Assembly: GCA_900539595.1 (NCBI GenBank)
Contig: UQCQ01000007.1
Coordinates: 14,451 to 78,450 of the forward strand
Source: an uncultured Mollicutes bacterium
GTDB taxonomy: Bacteria; Bacillota_I; Bacilli_A; RFN20; CAG-826
Direction: 5' to 3'
DNA: 64,000 bases
The number at the start of each line of letters is the position of its first letter. The first letter of the stretch is position 1. The notes under the pieces were generated by a model. It searched no databases and was not told the DNA's origin. It saw nothing but the letters and a program-made list of their open reading frames with translations. Both the position numbers and the translations under genes were made by a program. This document shows, piece after piece, positions 18,009 to 26,111 of this stretch.

Positions 18009-18505
18009 TGCTAGAGGCCATTTCCAAAAGACGGTCGATCCGTCATTACGAAAATCGCCCCGTTGAGGAAGAGAAGATTCAAGAAATTCTTGCCGCGGCG
18101 ATGTCTTCCCCCAGCGCGATGAATCAAAGGCCCTGGGAATTTTACGTGATTCGCGATCCGGAATTATTAAAGAAACTAGGGGAAGTGACTCCTTATTCCA
18201 AACCGATTGGAGAAGCTCCCGTTGGCATTGCCATGATGGTTCGTCGGGATTCCCTTTGCCCTGCCTATCAAGATATTGATTGCGGAATTGCCAGCGAAAA
18301 TTTGATGTTAGAAGCAACCGCCCAAGGACTAGGATCGGTGATGCTAGGCATCGCCCCGAAGGAAGAACGCGAAAAAGCGGTGGAAGCTTTGTTAGACGCC
18401 CCCAAAGAATTGCGGGCCTTTGCCCTCTTTGCGATTGGCTACCCCGCTTATGAGCCAAAACAGCGCGAGACTTTTGAATTAGACCGCGTGCATTTCATTG
18501 GTTAG
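18008..18505 (+). CDS. Nitroreductase family protein
   Basis: This 165-residue protein starts at ATG 18008 behind a strong AAGGAGG and shares its first base with the stop of the esterase. The FMN-binding pattern is clear: RRSIRHYE at the N-terminus, SSPSAMNQRPWEF (about residues 33-45), and the C-terminal GLGSVMLGI segment. Such enzymes reduce quinones, flavins or nitro compounds with NAD(P)H. No substrate is indicated, and the pairing with an esterase is probably regulatory rather than mechanistic. Confidence 0.88.
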   Translation: MLEAISKRRSIRHYENRPVEEEKIQEILAAAMSSPSAMNQRPWEFYVIRDPELLKKLGEVTPYSKPIGEAPVGIAMMVRRDSLCPAYQDIDCGIASENLMLEATAQGLGSVMLGIAPKEEREKAVEALLDAPKELRAFALFAIGYPAYEPKQRETFELDRVHFIG

Positions 18506-18540
18506 AAAGACAATGCCCAGTCCACGCGCGACCCTGATTT

Positions 18541-18576
18541 TTACCGGGTCATTTACCGGGTCATTTACTGGGTCAT
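18541..18576. repeat. Three tandem 12-bp repeats
   Basis: TTACCGGGTCAT is present twice without change (18541-18552, 18553-18564) and a third time with one change (18565-18576). The array lies just upstream of the promoter of the YccF gene and could be a regulator-binding array or a slippage-prone repeat. Confidence 0.75.
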
Positions 18577-18610
18577 AGTTTGAAACCCGGGATTTTGGTA
18601 AACTTATTCC

Positions 18611-18976
18611 GTGAGAACATTTCGAAATCTAATTTGGCTTCTCGGTTTTGGAATCAAATTCTTATGTTTTTATATTGTTGTTGGTTTGCTTTGCTGCATT
18701 ACCATTGTGGGAATTCCAACCGGGCTATCGTTGTTTTCCGTGGTGCAGTTCATTGCATGGCCCATGGAAGAAAGGATCGAAACGATAGAAACTTCAGGTT
18801 TTGGTATGGTGTCTGGCATCATTTGGGCAATCTTGGTGGGCTGGTATCTTTGTTTGGTTCATTTTATTGTCGGAGCTGTGATGTGCATCACTATCATCGG
18901 GATCCCTCTTGGCAAAATCCATTTCGCCATCGCTAAGTGGGTAATTTATCCCGTTAGGCAGCGACTGCCAAAATAA
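18611..18976 (+). CDS. YccF domain membrane protein
   Basis: This 121-residue protein has two hydrophobic halves, each ending in the YccF-type ITIVGIP or ITIIGIP motif (about residues 30-38 and 93-100), which is the internal duplication of the family. It is an inner-membrane protein of unknown function. The start is GTG 18611, with no ribosome site but a TAAACT hexamer ending six bases before it, so the mRNA may be leaderless. Another frame covering almost the same bases (18580-18936) lacks these features and was dismissed. Confidence 0.75.
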   Translation: MRTFRNLIWLLGFGIKFLCFYIVVGLLCCITIVGIPTGLSLFSVVQFIAWPMEERIETIETSGFGMVSGIIWAILVGWYLCLVHFIVGAVMCITIIGIPLGKIHFAIAKWVIYPVRQRLPK

Positions 18977-19003
18977 AAGTTTCTTTTGCGAAAATCATCT
19001 TCC

Positions 19004-19032
19004 TTGCAACATACCCTATGGGGGTATATTGT
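19004..19032 (+). promoter_or_regulatory. Copper operon promoter with CsoR operator
   Basis: TTGCAA (19004-19009) and TATTGT (19027-19032) are 17 bases apart; TATATT at 19025 is an alternative -10. The spacer holds the pseudopalindrome ATACCCTATGGGGGTAT (19011-19027), which matches the G-tract CsoR operator type. Apo-CsoR bound there would block RNA polymerase and copper would release it. Confidence 0.8.
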
Positions 19033-19054
19033 TTGGACGTTAAGGGAGCGATTT

Positions 19055-19351
19055 ATGGAACACGAATGCTGTTATAAAAAGAAACACACCCCTCGGGATG
19101 AAAAGGATAAGAAAGCTATCATCTCCCGACTCCACCGCGTTGCCGGTCAATTAAATGGCATCTGCGACATGATTGAAGGTGATCGTTATTGCGGGGATGT
19201 CCTCGTTCAGGTGAGCGCTGCCGAACATGCGCTTAAAAGCATCGCTTATCTCTTATTAGAAGAGCATCTTTCTTCCTGCGTCACTGACGATATCCAAAAT
19301 GGGAAGATGGAAGTGATTCCTGAGACGATGGAAATCATTAAGAAAATCTAG
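19055..19351 (+). CDS. csoR: Copper-sensing repressor CsoR
   Basis: This 98-residue protein belongs to the DUF156 metal-sensitive repressor family. The Cu(I) ligands are all present with the spacing of characterised CsoR: Cys46, His71 and Cys75 (in RYCGDV and EEHLSSC). The helical RLHRVAGQLNGI segment is the family signature. ATG 19055 follows AAGGGAG. It is the first gene of the operon and lies 11 bases before copA, with its own operator in the promoter, so autoregulation is expected. The N-terminal HECC could add a further metal-binding site. Confidence 0.92.
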   Translation: MEHECCYKKKHTPRDEKDKKAIISRLHRVAGQLNGICDMIEGDRYCGDVLVQVSAAEHALKSIAYLLLEEHLSSCVTDDIQNGKMEVIPETMEIIKKI

Positions 19352-19362
19352 AGGTCTTTTCA

Positions 19363-21957
19363 ATGGAAGAAGAAAAATTTGATATCACGGGCATGAGCTG
19401 CGCCGCCTGCTCCGCCCATGTCCATAAAGCCGTCTCCGCCTTAAAGGGAGTCCACGAAGTGAGCGTCAACCTTTTGACGAATTCCATGACCCTGCAAAAA
19501 GAAGAAGGGGTGGAGGATAGCCAAATCGTGGAAGCGGTAGAAAAGGCGGGATATGGGGCCAAACGCGTCGGCTCCCAAGATGCCCCTTCCCCTAAAAAGA
19601 GTCTAAACGAAAACAAGGAAACCAAGCGATTGCTGATTCGTTTTCTTGTTAGCTTCGTCTTGCTTGTTCCCTTGTTTTATTTTGCCATGGGTTCCATGAT
19701 GGGGTGGAATATAGGCGTTTTCGGTGAGAATTATTTTTATCTTGGCTTGCTGGAAATGCTTCTATCCGCGTTGATTATGCTGATCAACCGCGCCTTCTTT
19801 GTCTCGGGATTTAAAAGCTTGATCCATGGGGGTCCTAACATGGATACCCTTGTTTCCTTAGGGTCTGGAGTCGCCTTTATCTATGGGGTGGCCATGATGT
19901 TTGTCATGGCTTCTTATCTCCAGCAAGGGAGCAACCCCGTAGACTGGGATGGGGTCATGAAAGCAGGGATGAACCTTACCTTTGAAACTTCGGGGATGGT
20001 TCCTTGCCTTATTACCATTGGCAAATTCTTAGAATCCTATTCCAAAGGAAAAACGACGAATGCGATTCGTTCGTTATTGGAACTCGCCCCCCAAACGGCC
20101 CACGTTCTTCGTCATGGACGGGAAGAGACGATTCCTGCCGACCAGCTCGTTTTAGGCGACCGTTTTGTGGTACGCCCTGGGGAAGCCTTCCCCGCGGATG
20201 GAACGATTTTAGAAGGGCAATCCAGTGTGGATGAATCCGCCTTAAGTGGAGAAGCGATGCCCGTAGATAAAAAAGAAGGGGATTTTGTATCCGCGTCTAC
20301 GATCAATCAAAATGGAGCATTGGTATGCCTGGCCAAACGCGTGGGCAAAGACACGACTTTAAGCCAAATCGTGGATATGGTAGAAAATGCCGCGTCGAGC
20401 AAAACCAAGATTTCTCTTCTTGCCGATAAGGTATCGGGCATTTTTGTCCCGACCGTACTAGGGATTGCCACGCTTACGTTCCTCGGCTGGCTTCTTTTTG
20501 GCAAGAATTTCGTTTCGGGTTTAGCCTATGAAACCCCATTAAGCTATGCCCTTTCCCGCGCGATTTCGGTGTTAGTCGTCGCTTGTCCGTGCGCGCTAGG
20601 ATTAGCCACTCCGGTTGCCATTATGGTGGGAAGTGGCAAAGGAGCCAAAAACGGCATCCTTTTTAAAAATGCATCTTCGTTAGAAGAAACAGGCAAAGCC
20701 TGCTTTGTGGTGCTAGATAAAACCGGCACGATTACGCAAGGGAAACCGAGCGTCGTTGAAGTACTTCCCGCCTCCCATTTTAAAGAAGAAGAATTGATAA
20801 AACTTGCCTGCGCCTTGGAATCCCGTTCCGAACACCCCCTTGCCAAAGCCGTGAGGGAATATGGAAACAATAAGAAGATTGACCCAATTCCTTCTATCGA
20901 GGATTTCCTTGCTTTGCCAGGACATGGACTTCAAGGAAAGGTGGAGGGAGAAATTTGCTATGGGGCCAATCTATCCTTTTTCTTGGATCGACCTTGGATG
21001 AATGCTTCGATTCAAGAAACGGCCAAAGCCCAGTCTCAAAAGGGACGAACCCCCTTGTTATTTGAAAAAGGAGGGGAGTACGTGGGTCTTCTTTCTCTTG
21101 CTGACCCGATCAAGGAAGACTCTAAAGAAGCGATTGCTGCCTTAAAAAACCGCGGTTATATCCCCGTGATTTTAAGCGGAGACAACGCCTTATCCGTCGA
21201 CGCATTGGCAAAGGAAGCGGGAATTCGTCATTATGCTTCCGACTTATTGCCTCAAGATAAATTGAATTTCATCTCTAAACTCCAAGAAAAAGGAAAGGTC
21301 ATCATGGTGGGGGATGGCATTAATGATGCCCCCGCCTTAACCAAAGCAGATATCGGGGTTGCAATCGGGGCGGGGGCGGATATCGCGATTGATTCGGCAG
21401 ATGTTGTGCTGATGAAAGGATCGTTGATGGATTTGGTCTACGCGCTGGACTTATCCCGTTACACGATGCTTAACATCAAGGAGAACCTCTTCTGGGCGTT
21501 CTTCTATAATTTAGCCATGATTCCTATTGCCGCGGGAGTTTTCTCTGGGGTTGGACTAGCGAAACTAAAACCTTGGTACGGGGCGGCCGCGATGGCGTTA
21601 TCCTCTACCACGGTATGCCTCAATGCTTTGCGGATCAATGCATTCCGTCTGAAAAAGAAAGGGAAACGTCACCTTTCTAAAGAAAAAGAACTCGAGGAAT
21701 GGCTTAGCCATAACGGATTAAACAATCAAAACTTGAAGGAGGAAAATAAAATGGAAAAAAGAATTCAAGTCGAAGGAATGATGTGCGAGCACTGCGTCGC
21801 CCACGTTAAAAAAGCCTTAGAAGGGGTGAAGGGTGTTACCAAAGCCGAAGTGTCCCTTGCCAAAAAGGAAGCCGTTGTCATTTTAAAAGAAGAAGTATCG
21901 GACGAAACACTGGTTCATGCGGTAGAAGAAGCCGGATATTCTGCCCAAATTGCCTAA
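19363..21957 (+). CDS. copA: Copper-exporting P1B-type ATPase with C-terminal CopZ-like domain
   Basis: This 864-residue protein moves Cu(I) out of the cell using ATP. In order: N-terminal heavy-metal domain with GMSCAAC (residues 9-15), transmembrane helices, the actuator SGEA loop, the CPC metal site in VVACPCALG (about 404-412), the phosphorylation motif DKTGT (about 452), SEHPLA, GDGINDAP, the last two helices, a hydrophilic linker, and a second heavy-metal domain with GMMCEHC (about 804-810). A C-terminal metal domain is unusual for CopA. The linker contains a strong ribosome site and an ATG, so it looks like a translated former intergenic region. The stop is one base from the stop of the convergent LysR gene. 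Confidence 0.93.
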   Translation: MEEEKFDITGMSCAACSAHVHKAVSALKGVHEVSVNLLTNSMTLQKEEGVEDSQIVEAVEKAGYGAKRVGSQDAPSPKKSLNENKETKRLLIRFLVSFVLLVPLFYFAMGSMMGWNIGVFGENYFYLGLLEMLLSALIMLINRAFFVSGFKSLIHGGPNMDTLVSLGSGVAFIYGVAMMFVMASYLQQGSNPVDWDGVMKAGMNLTFETSGMVPCLITIGKFLESYSKGKTTNAIRSLLELAPQTAHVLRHGREETIPADQLVLGDRFVVRPGEAFPADGTILEGQSSVDESALSGEAMPVDKKEGDFVSASTINQNGALVCLAKRVGKDTTLSQIVDMVENAASSKTKISLLADKVSGIFVPTVLGIATLTFLGWLLFGKNFVSGLAYETPLSYALSRAISVLVVACPCALGLATPVAIMVGSGKGAKNGILFKNASSLEETGKACFVVLDKTGTITQGKPSVVEVLPASHFKEEELIKLACALESRSEHPLAKAVREYGNNKKIDPIPSIEDFLALPGHGLQGKVEGEICYGANLSFFLDRPWMNASIQETAKAQSQKGRTPLLFEKGGEYVGLLSLADPIKEDSKEAIAALKNRGYIPVILSGDNALSVDALAKEAGIRHYASDLLPQDKLNFISKLQEKGKVIMVGDGINDAPALTKADIGVAIGAGADIAIDSADVVLMKGSLMDLVYALDLSRYTMLNIKENLFWAFFYNLAMIPIAAGVFSGVGLAKLKPWYGAAAMALSSTTVCLNALRINAFRLKKKGKRHLSKEKELEEWLSHNGLNNQNLKEENKMEKRIQVEGMMCEHCVAHVKKALEGVKGVTKAEVSLAKKEAVVILKEEVSDETLVHAVEEAGYSAQIA
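21751..21957 (+). CDS. copZ: Nested copper chaperone CopZ, in frame within copA
   Basis: A 68-residue heavy-metal-associated domain, exactly the size of CopZ, begins at ATG 21751 in the same frame as copA. It is preceded by GAAGGAGG at 21735-21742, as good a ribosome site as any in the window, eight bases before the ATG. It carries the metal loop GMMCEHC and ends with copA. The cell can therefore make both the fused domain and a free chaperone that delivers Cu(I) to the ATPase. That the free form is made is inferred from the start signals. Confidence 0.7.
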   Translation: MEKRIQVEGMMCEHCVAHVKKALEGVKGVTKAEVSLAKKEAVVILKEEVSDETLVHAVEEAGYSAQIA

Positions 21958-21958
21958 A

Positions 21959-22855
21959 TCAAAGGGTTTGGGCCTTTTGGTGATAAAGGGACGTTAAGTC
22001 ATCGAGGAGTTCAGGGTCGACAAAATCCTTGAGAAAAACCAAAGACAATTCACGAATCATATTGAGGTTTTCAATAGGGCGGACCGTTAAGGCGTGAGCC
22101 CTTAATTCCTCGTAGCAAGCAGATTTTGGGAGAACGGAAATGCCAAGGTCTTTTTGGACCAAGGCTTTAATCGTAGAGACGGCATCGATTTCAAGGATGA
22201 TGTTGAAGTCATCAATCGCGATGTGCTCGGCTTCTAGTTCCGCGTAGAAAAGGCTGCTGGTCCCGGAAGTAGAAGAACGGACGATCATCCGTTCTTTTTT
22301 GATGTCTTCCACCGTTAGGATTTTTTTCTTCGCCAAGGGATTGGAATTGGACATCACGGCAACAAGCGAATCGGTATCCAAAAGAACGGAAGAGAATTTA
22401 CGGCTAGGGACTTTGCCTTCCACGACGGCCAAATCAATTTCGTAAGTGGATAACTTATCATAAAGGTTTCTTATAGAGTCAGAAATAATGCTTATATGAG
22501 AACCCTTTCGCATCGTCGAATAATCCGCGAGGACTTCCGGGATGATGTTGGACTCGGAAGTGTGGGTAATTCCAACGACCAACGACTTGGCGTGCTTTTT
22601 GTTATCGGCGATTTTCCGTTCCATGTCGCTATAAAGGGATTGGATGCGTCGCGCGTACTTAATCAAAATCGCCCCGTCATCGGTGGGAACGGCTTCGTTG
22701 CCCACGCGAACAAAAATCCGGATTCCATATTCTTGTTCCAGCAAACGGATGTGTTGGGAGATGGCGGGCTGCGTCAAGTTGAGCGCTTTGGCCGCGGCGG
22801 TGTAGGTTTTGTTCTCCGCGACGGATAGAAGGGTTAAGAGTTTATTGTCGATCAT
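21959..22855 (-). CDS. LysR-family transcriptional regulator
   Basis: This 298-residue protein has the usual length. The N-terminal winged helix reads SVAENKTYTAAAKALNLTQ followed by PAISQHIRLLE (residues about 12-40), and a periplasmic-binding-like effector domain follows. The start at ATG 22855 gives the standard MIDNKLLT opening; an open frame upstream is not supported. It is divergent from the MATE gene with 121 bases between, containing near-inverted AACAAAAACT and AGTTTCTTTTTGTT segments that may be its binding site. It probably controls the MATE pump and itself. Confidence 0.88.
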   Translation of the reverse strand: MIDNKLLTLLSVAENKTYTAAAKALNLTQPAISQHIRLLEQEYGIRIFVRVGNEAVPTDDGAILIKYARRIQSLYSDMERKIADNKKHAKSLVVGITHTSESNIIPEVLADYSTMRKGSHISIISDSIRNLYDKLSTYEIDLAVVEGKVPSRKFSSVLLDTDSLVAVMSNSNPLAKKKILTVEDIKKERMIVRSSTSGTSSLFYAELEAEHIAIDDFNIILEIDAVSTIKALVQKDLGISVLPKSACYEELRAHALTVRPIENLNMIRELSLVFLKDFVDPELLDDLTSLYHQKAQTL

Positions 22856-22976
22856 GGCTATATGATATAACAAAAACTTATGGAACCCTAGAAAACAATA
22901 AAGTTTCTTTTTGTTGGATTTGCCTATGATACCTCCTAGTGACTTCAAAGCCATGTCAAAAGGAGGGGGTTTTAAC

Positions 22977-24389
22977 ATGAAGAACGATAAAGAACGCGAT
23001 TTATTTGCCAACAAACCGATTTGGTATGCCATCCTCTCTTTGGCCGTGCCTTCCGTCCTTGGCCAATTGATTTTGGTTTTATATAACCTCGCGGATACTT
23101 TTTTCGTTGGGCTTGCCAACAATAACGCGATGTTAACGGCTGTGACAGTTGTCATGCCCGCTTACATGTTTTTAAGCGCGATTGCCAATTTGTTTGGAGT
23201 GGGCGCTGCTAGTTTGATTTCCCGCAGCATTGGGGCTGGGATTCCGGAAAAAGCCAAGCATGCTTTCGCTTTTTCTATTTATGGGTCTTTGGCCGTTGGA
23301 GCAGTTTATTGCCTGCTTTGCCTTTTCTTCGCGGATGGGTTTATTGATTTGCTGGGTGGAACCGATCCCGAGGTTCACGCGAATGCCGTGAAATACCTTT
23401 ATATCTGCATCGTTTTCTGCGGCGTTCCCACCGTTTTAAACAACACGCTAGCCCATTTGCTCCGCGCCCACGGGATGAGCTTCCACGCTTCTTTGGGCGT
23501 TGTTTTAGGCGGTATCCTCAACGTCGCCTTCGACCCCTTGTTCATGTTCGTGATTTTTGGGAAAGAAAACGTCGTTTTAGGCGCGGGTTTGGCCACGGGA
23601 TTGAGTAACGTCATCGCTCTTCTTTATTACGCCGTGCTTTTGATTATCAAGAGAAAGAAAATCCTTTTCACCCTCGTCCCGAGCAAAGCCATGTTTCAAC
23701 GTCATATCCCCGTGGACATCTTGCTTGTAGGCTTGCCCGCTTGCCTTATGACCCTTTGCGAGAATATCTCCTACGCGATTTTGGATAAGATGATGTCGTC
23801 CTTTGGCTTAAGCGCCCAAACGGGAATCGGCGCGGCCAAAAAGGTCAACATGGTCGCCCATAGCGTGGTTCGCGGCATGGCCCAAGGCGTCTTGCCGTTA
23901 ATTGGGTATAACGCGACGAGTGGGGATCATCACCGCATGAAAAAAGCGGTCTATCTTTCTACCGGAATTTCAGCCACCATTGCCATCGTTTGCTTCCTCG
24001 TTAATTTCATCTTCCCGACGGCCTTGCTTCGCATCTTCTTAAACGATCCGACGAACCCCGCCCTTCCCTATGGAACGAAGTTCCTGCGCATTCTTTCCGT
24101 GGGAGCTCCCTTCTCCGCGGTTGCCTATTCGATTATTTCCTTCTTCCAAGCTGTAGGAAAAGGCGGCAGAAGTTTGTTGCTTGCCTTGCTCCGCAAAGGC
24201 ATTTTGGATATCCCTGTCATGTTCGTTCTCTTTTTCTGCGGATTGCCCGGCGAAATCTCCATGTTTGGCATCGTGGGGGCCACTCCCATCGCCGACTTCG
24301 TTTGCTTCTTAATTGCTTTGATTCTTTTCTTCAGCTTCTTGAAACAGCATGCGGCGATGTTTGACGACAAGACGTTGGAAGATAACTGA
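22977..24389 (+). CDS. MATE family multidrug/metabolite efflux pump
   Basis: This 470-residue protein has about twelve transmembrane segments in two halves, the MATE layout. The opening PIWYAILSLAVPSVLGQL with YNLADTFFVG is the family's TM1 signature, and FGVGAASLISRSIGAG lies in TM2-3. The start is ATG 22977 behind AAAAGGAGGGGG; the open frame to 22911 has no such site. MATE proteins export cationic drugs or metabolites in exchange for Na+ or H+. The divergent LysR gene is the probable regulator. Confidence 0.9.
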   Translation: MKNDKERDLFANKPIWYAILSLAVPSVLGQLILVLYNLADTFFVGLANNNAMLTAVTVVMPAYMFLSAIANLFGVGAASLISRSIGAGIPEKAKHAFAFSIYGSLAVGAVYCLLCLFFADGFIDLLGGTDPEVHANAVKYLYICIVFCGVPTVLNNTLAHLLRAHGMSFHASLGVVLGGILNVAFDPLFMFVIFGKENVVLGAGLATGLSNVIALLYYAVLLIIKRKKILFTLVPSKAMFQRHIPVDILLVGLPACLMTLCENISYAILDKMMSSFGLSAQTGIGAAKKVNMVAHSVVRGMAQGVLPLIGYNATSGDHHRMKKAVYLSTGISATIAIVCFLVNFIFPTALLRIFLNDPTNPALPYGTKFLRILSVGAPFSAVAYSIISFFQAVGKGGRSLLLALLRKGILDIPVMFVLFFCGLPGEISMFGIVGATPIADFVCFLIALILFFSFLKQHAAMFDDKTLEDN

Positions 24390-24495
24390 TTTTTGTTTTA
24401 AAAATTGACCAAAATTCGCGCGTAGGCATTTTTATCATCCTCAAAATGGGGCGAAACCCTTATACTAAAAGGCTGTGAGTGATAAGGAGCCGCTT

Positions 24496-25983
24496 ATGGA
24501 TAAGATTGGTTTTGACTGTGAAAAATATTTTGCAATGCAATCGAGCCGGATTGAGGAGCGCATTGCTCAATTCGGCGGCAAACTCTACCTCGAATTCGGC
24601 GGCAAGCTCTTCGACGATTATCACGCTTCTCGCGTTTTGCCTGGGTTTAAGCCCGATGCCAAACTCCAGTTGCTCCTTCGGATGAAAGAAAGTGCCGAAA
24701 TCGTCATCTCCATTAACGCGGAGGCGATTGCTTCTGGCAAAGTCCGCGAAGATTTAGGCATTACTTATAACCAAGACGTTCTTCGCTTGATCGATGCCTT
24801 CCGCGCGGCGGGGTTATATGTTGGCTCGGTTTGCTTAACGCGTTACAAAGGTCAAAAAGCGGCGAAGAGCTTTGAACGCTTCTTGGCAAAACAGGGCGTG
24901 AAGACCTATCACCTCTATGATATCCCTGACTATCCTTTTGCCGTGGACCATATCGTCAGCGATGATGGGTTAGGCAAGAATGATTACATAGAAACCACCC
25001 GCCCGTTGGTTGTCGTGACTGCCCCGGGACCTGGAAGCGGCAAAATGGCGACCTGCATTTCCCAGCTTTACCAAGATAATCTTCGAGGCGTGAAATCGGG
25101 CTATGCCAAATTCGAGACGTTCCCGATTTGGAATTTGCCTTTAAAGCACCCCGTCAATTTGGCTTATGAAGCCGCGACGGCGGATCTTAACGACGTCAAT
25201 ATGATCGACCCCTACCATTTAGAAGCTTATGGGGTGTCGACGGTCAACTACAACCGCGATATCGAAAATTTCCCGGTTTTGAATCACTTGTTCACCAAGA
25301 TTTTTGGCAAATCCCCGTATCGATCCCCCACGGATATGGGCGTTAACATGGCGGGACACTGCATCTCTGATGATGCCATTTGCCAAGAAGCGGCCCGTCA
25401 GGAAATCATCCGTCGTTACCTTCGCTCCTTGGTGGATCTTCAACGTGGGAAAGTGGAAGAAAACGTTCCCACCAAAATTCTTTCCATTATGAAGGCAAAC
25501 GGAATTGAAGTGGACGAACGCGCTTGCGTCGCCCCTGCGAAAGAGCGTGCCGCCAAAACGGGGAGACCCGCCTGCGCGATCGAACTTAATAATGGTGCAA
25601 TTTTCACTGGCAAAACGAGTTCCTTGTTGGGCCCAGCGGGAGCCATGCTTCTCAACGCCTTAAAGTCCCTTGCCGGAATTGGCGATGGCGTTTTGGTTTT
25701 GCCAGCGGCCATTCTAGAACCGGTATGCGCATTAAAAACGGATGCCTTGCACGGCCATAACCCCCGTCTTCATATCAGCGAGCTTTTGGTGATCCTTGCG
25801 ATTTCCGCAATCACGAACCCCTTAGCGGACCTTGTTATGAAACAACTCCCCAAACTTCGCGGAGCTCAAGCCCATAGCAGTGTTATTCTCTCGGAAACGG
25901 ACGCGGATACCCTGCGTAAACTAGGCGTGGATTTGACCTGCGAACCGGTTTACGACTCCAAAAAACTCTATCATTCCAAATAA
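24496..25983 (+). CDS. DUF1846 domain-containing protein
   Basis: This 495-residue protein matches the typical length of the DUF1846 family of Firmicutes. The start is ATG 24496 with AAGGAG at 24484-24489; a GTG at 24475 is less likely. A conserved APGPGSGK P-loop-like motif (about residues 176-183) and GVNMAGHCI are visible. The biochemical function of the family is not established; structures are known from streptococci. A -10-like TATACT lies upstream. No functional link to its neighbours is apparent. Confidence 0.88.
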   Translation: MDKIGFDCEKYFAMQSSRIEERIAQFGGKLYLEFGGKLFDDYHASRVLPGFKPDAKLQLLLRMKESAEIVISINAEAIASGKVREDLGITYNQDVLRLIDAFRAAGLYVGSVCLTRYKGQKAAKSFERFLAKQGVKTYHLYDIPDYPFAVDHIVSDDGLGKNDYIETTRPLVVVTAPGPGSGKMATCISQLYQDNLRGVKSGYAKFETFPIWNLPLKHPVNLAYEAATADLNDVNMIDPYHLEAYGVSTVNYNRDIENFPVLNHLFTKIFGKSPYRSPTDMGVNMAGHCISDDAICQEAARQEIIRRYLRSLVDLQRGKVEENVPTKILSIMKANGIEVDERACVAPAKERAAKTGRPACAIELNNGAIFTGKTSSLLGPAGAMLLNALKSLAGIGDGVLVLPAAILEPVCALKTDALHGHNPRLHISELLVILAISAITNPLADLVMKQLPKLRGAQAHSSVILSETDADTLRKLGVDLTCEPVYDSKKLYHSK

Positions 25984-26026
25984 CCTTTTTTGCGCGAGTT
26001 AGTCATAAACGCCTCCCACCTTGCAC

Positions 26027-26094
26027 AAGTTGAGCAACGCGTTGCCAACTTTGAGCAGTCAAAGGTACAATACTTTTAGCCCTCTTTAGAGGGC
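26027..26094 (+). promoter_or_regulatory. rhaA promoter, operator-like palindrome and leader hairpin
   Basis: A perfect 12-bp palindrome GCAACGCGTTGC (26034-26045) is flanked by AAGTTG and CAACTT, giving an almost complete 25-bp dyad (26027-26051) with a central CG as in LacI-type operators. TTGCCA (26042-26047) and TACAAT (26066-26071), 18 bases apart, form a plausible promoter overlapping it. A hairpin GCCCTC-TTTA-GAGGGC (26079-26094) sits just before the ribosome site. Confidence 0.6.
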
Positions 26095-26111
26095 GTTTTG
26101 AAGGAGAAATT

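Noticed and set aside
18580..18936. 118-codon frame overlapping the YccF gene
   Set aside because: The other frame shows the duplicated YccF motif and membrane pattern; this one has none.
19363..21957. Programmed ribosomal frameshift in copA as in E. coli
   Set aside because: I found no obvious slippery heptamer plus structure after the first metal domain. The alternative product here is explained by internal initiation at 21751.
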